A stretch of 11,312 nucleotides of DNA from Chitinophagaceae bacterium UBA2789. GTDB lineage: Bacteria; Bacteroidota; Bacteroidia; Chitinophagales; Chitinophagaceae. Shown here piece after piece: positions 5,799-11,312 of this stretch. The notes under the pieces are model-generated. The model was not told the DNA's origin. It was given only the letters and a program-made list of their open reading frames with translations, and ran no database searches. The stretch lies in NCBI GenBank assembly GCA_002352145.1, contig DEHX01000165.1:31774-43085 (forward strand), written 5' to 3'. Made by a program: the position numbers and the translations under genes. The stretch's first letter is position 1. Every line of letters begins with the position of its first letter.

Positions 5799-7532
5799 TT
5801 AGTTCTTACGCAGGTTCGGGTGAGGAGGCTCAACCCTGTTAGGACCTTGCTCACCTTCAGCAGCAGCACGGAGGTCAACTGTATTGCAATCGCCACCTTC
5901 CTGGCCATAGTTGAAGATAAAGCGGTCAGCGCTGATACCTTCTTTATCAACCATATAATTGATAACTGCATTCACATGATCCCAGCTAAGCTGCTGTTCT
6001 TTCTTATTTGAAGAGCAATAGCCTACTACCACTACATTACAGCCTGGGTTGTTACGCAGTTTGGCAGCTACAGTAGCCAATACAGCTTTTGCATCATCAC
6101 TCAGTTTATTTGAGTTCTTAGCGAAGCTAACGCTTGGCAGAGGACCGAGTTTTTCAGCGCAGGTTTTCTCCGGAGGAGCAACTCCCACACAACCTTCTGG
6201 GCAAGGACACTTACCAACACCATCAGCATCAACAGGCTGGCAATAAGTAGGTGTGATAAGTTCTTTATCCTTACAATCAGGAACGCCATCACCATCTGTA
6301 TCTTTTGAAACACCATGGCTGTCAACAGGGCAACCTGCAGGAGTTTGCTCCTGGTCGAACTGATCTGTTACACCATCACCATCACTATCAGGCAATACAG
6401 GCTTAGGCAGACGCATTAAACGTGGGTTGCGAATCTCGCTGTATGCATAATCCAATGGATTCAGCCACCAAAGAGGTTCAACCGACTTAGCACCTAAATT
6501 GATATTAAGACCAAGGCTCAGGTAGTTATAAGAGTCAAAATCACGGGTAAGTACAGCATCACCTGTTGCATGCTCTTGCCAACGCTGACCATCCAGTAAA
6601 TCATCTTTAATGAATGTCCAACGATCTTCCAACGCAATATTTATTCTGTTATTCAATTTGAAAGCGATACCAGCACCTACTGTACCAGAAGGCTTAAAGG
6701 TCTTGCCAAACAATTTTGGACGACGGGCACCCTGGTTTTCAGCAGGTGTTTCATAAGTATCATCCAGCAAATTTTTAAGTGCTTTGTATGTATCTCTTCT
6801 CTTCTTGTACTCATCAGAAGGAGTTATTGAAGCGAAATTATACTTCTGGTTACCGTTTACACCTTCATTCAAAGCGTTGATTTTTGTATCATAAACAGTA
6901 CCACCTACACCAGCAAATCCGTAGAAATTAAATCCGGTTTTTGATTTGTGAAAGCGAATATTGTTTAAGGTTACAACGCCCTGTAAAGACAGGTCCTGAA
7001 CGTTAGTTTTATAATTGTAATAAACATACTCTATTGGCGTATTGGCAGGAAGACCATAGTACGCAGACTGCGATGAAATAATTGCAGCCCCAGTTGGATT
7101 TCCAACTAACACCGGAGCAGAATAAGATGTAGCAGCAGAACCGTTTTGAGCCCATGCAGGATTTTTTGCATAGTTATAAGAACGGTTAAAGCTATATCCC
7201 TTGCCAATTCCATACATATACTCAAGTCTCATTGAGAAAATGTATCCAAAAGCCTTTCTAACATGGGCGCCAAAACCCGGAGAAAGGAACTTAGCAGGGA
7301 TATCACCACTTACCTGGAACAGGCCGGCCTTAATACCAATTTCCCACTGGTTACGTGGCTTTGCCGGGAAGTTGTATGTACCGTTGAGAAACTCGGTATG
7401 CTGAGGCATCCTCTTGCTGGGAACCACAGAGGAATCTTTTACGTCGTAACTGGCTCCAACTCTTTGAGAAAAGCCATAAGACGCTAACAGACAGAACATG
7501 CCTGTCAACAATAAAAATTTTTTGCTTGCCAT
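5799..7532 (-). CDS. OmpA-family outer membrane protein with thrombospondin type-3 calcium-binding repeats
   Basis: A 577-residue exported protein. Residues 1-22 are a signal peptide (hydrophobic core, cleavage near SYGFSQ). Residues of about 60-350 show alternating aromatic/polar strands (GIKAGLFQVSGDIPAKF, MRLEYMYGIGKGY, FNFYGFAGVGG, GTVGAGIAFKLNNRINIALE, YNYLSLGLNINLG) and are probably an outer-membrane beta-barrel. Two Asp-rich repeats follow, DSDGDGVTDQFD (382-393) and DTDGDGVPDCKD (411-422), of the thrombospondin type-3 kind that bind calcium, then a short cysteine-rich stretch (CPCPEGC). The C-terminus (about 465-570) is OmpA-like: LPSVSFAKNSNKLSDDAKAV, VVVVGYCSSN, then GISADRF. This domain normally holds peptidoglycan, but the usual Asp and Arg ligands are absent (see findings). 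Monocistronic, with a strong promoter and terminator, suggesting an abundant structural protein. Confidence 0.9.
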   Translation of the reverse strand: MASKKFLLLTGMFCLLASYGFSQRVGASYDVKDSSVVPSKRMPQHTEFLNGTYNFPAKPRNQWEIGIKAGLFQVSGDIPAKFLSPGFGAHVRKAFGYIFSMRLEYMYGIGKGYSFNRSYNYAKNPAWAQNGSAATSYSAPVLVGNPTGAAIISSQSAYYGLPANTPIEYVYYNYKTNVQDLSLQGVVTLNNIRFHKSKTGFNFYGFAGVGGTVYDTKINALNEGVNGNQKYNFASITPSDEYKKRRDTYKALKNLLDDTYETPAENQGARRPKLFGKTFKPSGTVGAGIAFKLNNRINIALEDRWTFIKDDLLDGQRWQEHATGDAVLTRDFDSYNYLSLGLNINLGAKSVEPLWWLNPLDYAYSEIRNPRLMRLPKPVLPDSDGDGVTDQFDQEQTPAGCPVDSHGVSKDTDGDGVPDCKDKELITPTYCQPVDADGVGKCPCPEGCVGVAPPEKTCAEKLGPLPSVSFAKNSNKLSDDAKAVLATVAAKLRNNPGCNVVVVGYCSSNKKEQQLSWDHVNAVINYMVDKEGISADRFIFNYGQEGGDCNTVDLRAAAEGEQGPNRVEPPHPNLRKN

Positions 7533-7573
7533 AACTAAGGATTAAGATTTGTGAACAATGTCCTAAATATTCG

Positions 7574-7604
7574 CAAAAATAGAAATTGAGGAGCAATTAC
7601 CAAA
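7574..7604 (-). promoter_or_regulatory. Promoter of the OmpA-family gene (Bacteroidota primary sigma type)
   Basis: On the minus strand TTTG (7604-7601), a 19-nt spacer and TATTTTTG (7581-7574) match the Bacteroidota consensus (TTTG, 19-21 nt, TAnnTTTG) with no mismatch. Transcription would begin near 7567-7571, leaving a leader of roughly 35-40 nt before the ATG at 7532. The exact match fits a highly expressed outer-membrane protein. Confidence 0.75.
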
Positions 7605-7727
7605 TTTTTATGACAATTATTTCCTTCCACTTTCCTATTATTTTCAATTACTTAGTCAGTTTTTGAGGTCATTTTGCTGCATAATGTTGCAATTATTTTT
7701 TTGCTCGTAAATTGCCCCCTTTCCTTT

Positions 7728-8690
7728 ATGAACTTACCCACCCACCTGATAAGTAGTGAACTGGAAATATTCCAGGATCGGTTTAAAGAGGCCGTTAGAA
7801 GCCATGCCCCCTTACTTGACCGGATAATGCGGTATATCGTAAAAAGAAAAGGGAAACAGCTAAGGCCCATGTTTGTGCTCCTTTCTGCAAAACTTTGCGG
7901 AGAAATAAATGAACCTTCCTACCGGGCTGCCTCACTCGTAGAGTTGTTGCATACGGCCACCCTTGTACACGATGATGTGGTGGACGACTCGATGGAAAGA
8001 CGGGGGTTCTTCTCCCCCTATGCTCTCTGGAAAGCTAAAGCGAATGTGCTCATAGGCGATTATTTACTGGCTAAAGGATTACTGCTGTCGTTGGATCACA
8101 ATGATTATCAAATACTTCATATACTCTCCGATGCGGTTAGAAAAATGAGCGAAGGGGAATTACTTCAATTGGAGAAAGCCAGAAATCTAAATATGAAGGA
8201 AGGAATCTATTACGAAATAATAAAGAATAAAACTGCCTCCTTGTTGGCTTCTGCCTGTGCTGCAGGAGCATGGAGTAGCTGCCAAAATGAAGCCACAACA
8301 GAAAAACTCAGGCTATTTGGCGAAAAAACGGGCATGGCTTTCCAAATCAAGGATGACTTGTTTGACTATGCCAGTGAAAATGTAGGTAAGCCTACCGGCA
8401 ACGACATTAAAGAAAAAAAACTGACCCTGCCCCTGATTTATACCCTGAACAACACCGATAAAGAAACACGGAGAAGGATCATTTACATTGTTAAAAACAA
8501 TAATAATGACAAAGAGAAAGTAAAATGGGTTATTGAATCAGTTGAAAAGGCCGGCGGGATTGATTATGCCAAACAAAAAATGGAAGATTTCAAAAACGAA
8601 GCCCTGGCCGTTCTGCATGAATTCCCTGAAAGCCCCGAACGCAAAGGCCTGGAAGACATGGTGCTCTTTGTAACAGATCGAAAATACTAG
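7728..8690 (+). CDS. Long-chain polyprenyl diphosphate synthase
   Basis: A trans-isoprenyl diphosphate synthase that extends an allylic diphosphate with isopentenyl diphosphate, most likely to make the menaquinone side chain. The 320-residue protein carries all the landmarks: GKQLRP (42-47), the first Asp-rich motif DDVVD (82-86) followed by RRG, GDYLLAKG, KT at 168-169, the second Asp-rich motif DDLFD (209-213), and GNDIKEKKLTLPL. Small residues before the first Asp-rich motif (LLHTATLVH) and the spacing resemble octaprenyl/heptaprenyl synthases rather than farnesyl or geranylgeranyl enzymes, but product length cannot be fixed from sequence. I chose the ATG at 7728. A TTG at 7674 is also in frame but would add a hydrophobic tail absent from the family. 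It is divergent from the OmpA gene, and recJ follows after 24 nt, probably on the same transcript. I found no clean promoter match upstream. Confidence 0.92.
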   Translation: MNLPTHLISSELEIFQDRFKEAVRSHAPLLDRIMRYIVKRKGKQLRPMFVLLSAKLCGEINEPSYRAASLVELLHTATLVHDDVVDDSMERRGFFSPYALWKAKANVLIGDYLLAKGLLLSLDHNDYQILHILSDAVRKMSEGELLQLEKARNLNMKEGIYYEIIKNKTASLLASACAAGAWSSCQNEATTEKLRLFGEKTGMAFQIKDDLFDYASENVGKPTGNDIKEKKLTLPLIYTLNNTDKETRRRIIYIVKNNNNDKEKVKWVIESVEKAGGIDYAKQKMEDFKNEALAVLHEFPESPERKGLEDMVLFVTDRKY

Positions 8691-8714
8691 TTTAACCGAC
8701 CTTTCACCTTTTCT

Positions 8715-10421
8715 ATGGATAAAAGATGGAATATACTCACCGCTGATGAGCTAAAGACTCAGGCCTTGCAAACTGAACTGAAAATTCATCCGGTGTTGTG
8801 CAAAATCCTGGTACAAAGAGGCATTGGTACTTTCGAGCAATCCAGAAATTTTTTTCGCCCTTCCTTAAATGATTTGCATAGCCCCTGGCTGATGAAGGAT
8901 ATGGAAAAAGCAGTTGACCGGGTCGTTAGGGCCGTCCAAGAAAATGAAAAAATACTTGTATTCGGCGACTATGATGTAGACGGTACTACTGCTGTTGCCA
9001 GTATGTTTTTATTTCTCCAAAAAATACATCACAATCTCGATTTCTATATCCCGCACCGCTATAGAGAAGGCTATGGCATCAGCAAAGCCGGAATTGACTT
9101 TGCCAAAGAAAACGGTTTTACATTAATCATTGCACTTGATTGCGGAATTAAATCAGCTGATCTTATAGCTTACGCAAAAGAACTGGACATAGATTTTATC
9201 ATATGTGATCACCATTTGCCGGATAAAATTCTTCCCCCTGCGTTGGCAATACTTAATCCTAAACAGCCTGATTGTAATTATCCATATAAAGAGTTATGCG
9301 GCTGTGGCGTGGGATTCAAACTGATGTGTGCACTGGAAGAAAAACTCAATCTGCCAATAGGCAGTGCTATGCAAGATCTGGACCTGCTGGCAACAGCCAT
9401 AGCAGCCGATATTGTCCCTGTTAGCGGTGAAAATAGAATTCTCGCTTTTCATGGGCTGAAAAAAGCAAATGAAAATCCTAACAAAGGCATTAAGGCATTA
9501 ACAAAACTTAGCGGCCTGGTCAAAGAACTGCATATCACCAATCTTGTCTTCATGATTGCACCAAGGGTAAACGCCGCTGGCAGGATGGATGATGCCAGTA
9601 AAGCTGTACGAATGTTTATTGCCAAAACGGAAGATGAGGCAATGAACTACGCAGAAATGCTGCACAGTGACAATTCAGACAGAAAAGAAGCCGATAGCAG
9701 CATCACTGAAGAAGCGTTGGCCTTAATCCAGGAAAACAAAGAATGGATAAACCGTAAATCCACAGTGGTTTTCAAATCTCATTGGCACAAAGGTGTAGTA
9801 GGCATCGTCGCCTCCCGGCTAATTGAACATTATTACAGACCCACAATTGTTCTGACCCGATCAGGAGATTATGCAGCCGGCAGTGCCCGAAGCGTCCCTG
9901 GTTTTAATTTGTATGAAGCCATTCATGCCTGCAGGGAACATTTGTTGGGTTACGGAGGGCACTTTGCGGCAGCAGGAATGACATTGGAGCTTGGCCAGGT
10001 TGATGCTTTTCGTGAAAAATTTGAAGAAGTGGTTGCAAATAGTATTGATCCGAAAATGCTGATCCCGGAAATTGTTATAGATGCTGAAATCAAACTCGAT
10101 GATATCCGCCAGCCATTCTTCAACATTCTTTGCCAGATGGAACCATTCGGCCCTGAAAACCTGCGACCGGTCTTTATCACCCGAAATGTAACGGATACAG
10201 GCTGGTCAAAAATTGTAAAAGAGGATCATCTGAAATTTTCAGTCAAACAAAATAATGTGACTATTTCCGGTATAGGTTTTAATATGGCCGACAAATACCC
10301 GCTTTTACAAGAAAAGAAACCGGTGGATATTGTTTACAAAATAGATGAAAATGAATGGCAGGATAAAAAATCATTGCAGATAAGGGTGATTGATGTACGT
10401 CCAGCATCTCAACGCCTGTAA
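8715..10421 (+). CDS. recJ: Single-stranded-DNA-specific exonuclease RecJ
   Basis: A cytoplasmic 5'-3' exonuclease acting on single-stranded DNA in recombination and mismatch or base repair. The 568-residue protein has the DHH-family motifs in order: FGDYDVDGTT (DYDVDG at 85-90), ALDCGI, CDHHLPD (DHH at 165-167), IAADIVPVSGENR, APRVNAAGRMDDA, then the DHHA1 part with HKGVVGIVASRLIE, SARSVPGFNLYEA and GYGGHFAAAGM (GGH at 414-416). The C-terminal 120 residues form the usual nucleic-acid-binding region, with MEPFGPENLRPVF. All metal-binding Asp/His positions that I can recognise are intact. The ATG at 8715 is the only sensible start, 24 nt after the polyprenyl synthase stop. There is no Shine-Dalgarno sequence, as is common in this phylum. 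Confidence 0.96.
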   Translation: MDKRWNILTADELKTQALQTELKIHPVLCKILVQRGIGTFEQSRNFFRPSLNDLHSPWLMKDMEKAVDRVVRAVQENEKILVFGDYDVDGTTAVASMFLFLQKIHHNLDFYIPHRYREGYGISKAGIDFAKENGFTLIIALDCGIKSADLIAYAKELDIDFIICDHHLPDKILPPALAILNPKQPDCNYPYKELCGCGVGFKLMCALEEKLNLPIGSAMQDLDLLATAIAADIVPVSGENRILAFHGLKKANENPNKGIKALTKLSGLVKELHITNLVFMIAPRVNAAGRMDDASKAVRMFIAKTEDEAMNYAEMLHSDNSDRKEADSSITEEALALIQENKEWINRKSTVVFKSHWHKGVVGIVASRLIEHYYRPTIVLTRSGDYAAGSARSVPGFNLYEAIHACREHLLGYGGHFAAAGMTLELGQVDAFREKFEEVVANSIDPKMLIPEIVIDAEIKLDDIRQPFFNILCQMEPFGPENLRPVFITRNVTDTGWSKIVKEDHLKFSVKQNNVTISGIGFNMADKYPLLQEKKPVDIVYKIDENEWQDKKSLQIRVIDVRPASQRL

Positions 10422-10466
10422 CAGCCCGCAGATTTTTGACTTACCTTTATCGCCCAAAAAATATGT

Positions 10467-11312
10467 ATGAATAAAGCTCTGATACTTTGCATCTTCACAT
10501 TGCTTCTGTCGGCCCAAGTCCGTAGTCAAAGTACCGCCTCCACACTGGATGTGATAAGTTGGAATCTTGAATTTTTTGGAGCACCCTATAACAGCGGCCC
10601 CCCTGATAAAAATTTGCAAGAAATTAATGTTAAGAAACTGATGCGCTATTTTAATGCTGATCTGTATGGATTACTTGAAATAGTAGATACTATGCGTTTG
10701 CGTAGACTGGTTGACTCTTTGGGCAATACGGAGTTTGGTTATGTTATAGCCCCTTATTGTAGTAATAATACAACCGGCACAGGGGCCTCGTGGACAAGTG
10801 GCCAAAAACAGGCCTATATCTATCGTAAATCTATTTTCTCTAATGTATCCACCCGTGGTATTATGCGCAACAGCAGCGCAGCTTATACCAACTGGGCCAG
10901 CGGCCGTTTCCCTTTTCTGCTTTCTGCTACCGTTACAATTGATGGAATCAGTAAAAACCTGAATTTTATTTTGTTGCATGGCAAATCGGGTAGTAATGCT
11001 GATGACTTCGCCAAACGACAGGCTGCTGCCAATGAACTAAAAGACACTTTGGATGCACAATTCAGCACTTCTAATACATTCATAATCGGTGATTTCAATG
11101 ATGCCCTGCATAATAGCATTTATCTTGGATCCAGCATAAGCTCATACAATACAATTGTTGCAGACAGTACCGATGCTGACCATTATAAATCAGTTACACT
11201 ACCACTGGGTGCAGCCGGGCAAACCAGCATGATAAACTTTCCCAATGTAATAGACAACCATGTTATTTCAAACGAAATTGTTCCTTTTTATGTACTCGGG
11301 TCAGCTCAAATA
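10467..11312 (+). CDS. Secreted endonuclease/exonuclease/phosphatase-fold protein, 3' end beyond the window
   Basis: The frame opens with ATG at 10467 and stays open for all 282 codons to the last base, so the C-terminus is missing. Residues 1-21 (MNKALILCIFTLLLSAQVRS) are a signal peptide, so the product is exported. The rest has the metal-dependent EEP (DNase I/APE1/phosphatase) signature: DVISWNLEFFG with Asn33, a metal-binding glutamate in GLLEI (Glu71), LHGKSG (His171), IIGDFND (Asp209, Asn211), and a terminal histidine in IDNHV (His265). Possible substrates are extracellular DNA, nucleotides or phosphoesters; sequence does not tell which. The missing end could carry a type IX sorting domain, which cannot be seen here. 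It starts 45 nt after recJ with no terminator and no clear promoter between them, so co-transcription is possible. Confidence 0.85.
   Translation, partial: MNKALILCIFTLLLSAQVRSQSTASTLDVISWNLEFFGAPYNSGPPDKNLQEINVKKLMRYFNADLYGLLEIVDTMRLRRLVDSLGNTEFGYVIAPYCSNNTTGTGASWTSGQKQAYIYRKSIFSNVSTRGIMRNSSAAYTNWASGRFPFLLSATVTIDGISKNLNFILLHGKSGSNADDFAKRQAAANELKDTLDAQFSTSNTFIIGDFNDALHNSIYLGSSISSYNTIVADSTDADHYKSVTLPLGAAGQTSMINFPNVIDNHVISNEIVPFYVLGSAQI

Noticed and set aside
6297..6390. Repeated Asp-Gly codons as a DNA repeat or recombination site
   Set aside because: The repetition is protein-level (thrombospondin type-3 calcium loops) and the nucleotide copies differ.
7674..7727. Upstream TTG start for the polyprenyl synthase
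   Set aside because: The extra 18 residues are hydrophobic and do not belong to the family; the ATG at 7728 gives the expected N-terminus and length.
7605..7727. Possible plus-strand promoter for the polyprenyl synthase and recJ
   Set aside because: TCATTTTG (7669-7676) and TATTTTTTTG (7694-7703) are near-misses of the -7 box, but neither has a well-spaced TTTG and correct internal spacing, so they are not called.
10671..11119. Two open frames on the minus strand near the window end
   Set aside because: They are shadows of the plus-strand EEP-fold gene, whose frame is continuous from 10467 to the last base and carries the family motifs.
1..11312. Defence island, CRISPR array, prophage, transposon or biosynthetic cluster
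   Set aside because: All genes but the DUF4296 one match ordinary families, composition looks even, and no terminal inverted repeats, integrase, transposase or regularly spaced repeats were seen.

Overview
The window reads as a conserved chromosomal segment of a Bacteroidota bacterium, most likely of the Chitinophagaceae or a close relative. The evidence is the gene set: a PorD/DUF4835 protein of the type IX secretion apparatus, a DUF4296 lipoprotein, the short Bacteroidota-type RNA polymerase omega subunit, an OmpA protein with Asp-rich thrombospondin-3 repeats, a secreted nuclease-fold protein, a near-perfect Bacteroidota promoter (TTTG, 19 nt, TATTTTTG) and start codons without clear Shine-Dalgarno sequences. 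Coding density is high. The longest stretch without a gene is about 195 nt. I see no tRNA, rRNA, CRISPR array, insertion sequence or phage gene.

Layout. Bases 1-258 (+) hold the end of a LuxR-type response regulator. A convergent gap with a hairpin follows. From about 5630 down to 329 on the minus strand lies a block of seven genes: bamD and rpoZ (joined by an ATGA overlap and closed by a rho-independent terminator), then coaBC, porD and a DUF4296 lipoprotein (joined by 8-nt and 4-nt overlaps), then scoA and scoB, the two subunits of a 3-oxoacid CoA-transferase. A second minus-strand unit, 7532-5799, is a single OmpA-family gene with its own strong promoter and a strong terminator. Divergent from it on the plus strand are a long-chain polyprenyl diphosphate synthase and recJ, 24 nt apart. 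They are followed by a secreted endonuclease/exonuclease/phosphatase-fold gene that runs off the window end.

How the genes fit together. The minus-strand block mixes outer-membrane biogenesis (BamD, PorD, a lipoprotein, possibly the OmpA protein) with core functions (RNA polymerase omega, coenzyme A synthesis, ketone-body or branched-chain catabolism through succinyl-CoA:3-oxoacid CoA-transferase). From general knowledge, the neighbourhood of bamD, rpoZ, coaBC and porD recurs in Bacteroidota. The plus-strand pair covers quinone or undecaprenyl-type isoprenoid chain synthesis and DNA repair.

I do not see a convincing new multi-gene system. The points most worth a second look are residue-level departures in otherwise standard proteins (the decarboxylase half of CoaBC, the peptidoglycan-binding site of the OmpA protein, the terminal Asp-His of the nuclease-fold protein), the DUF4296 lipoprotein translationally coupled to porD, and two small intergenic repeat-like elements.
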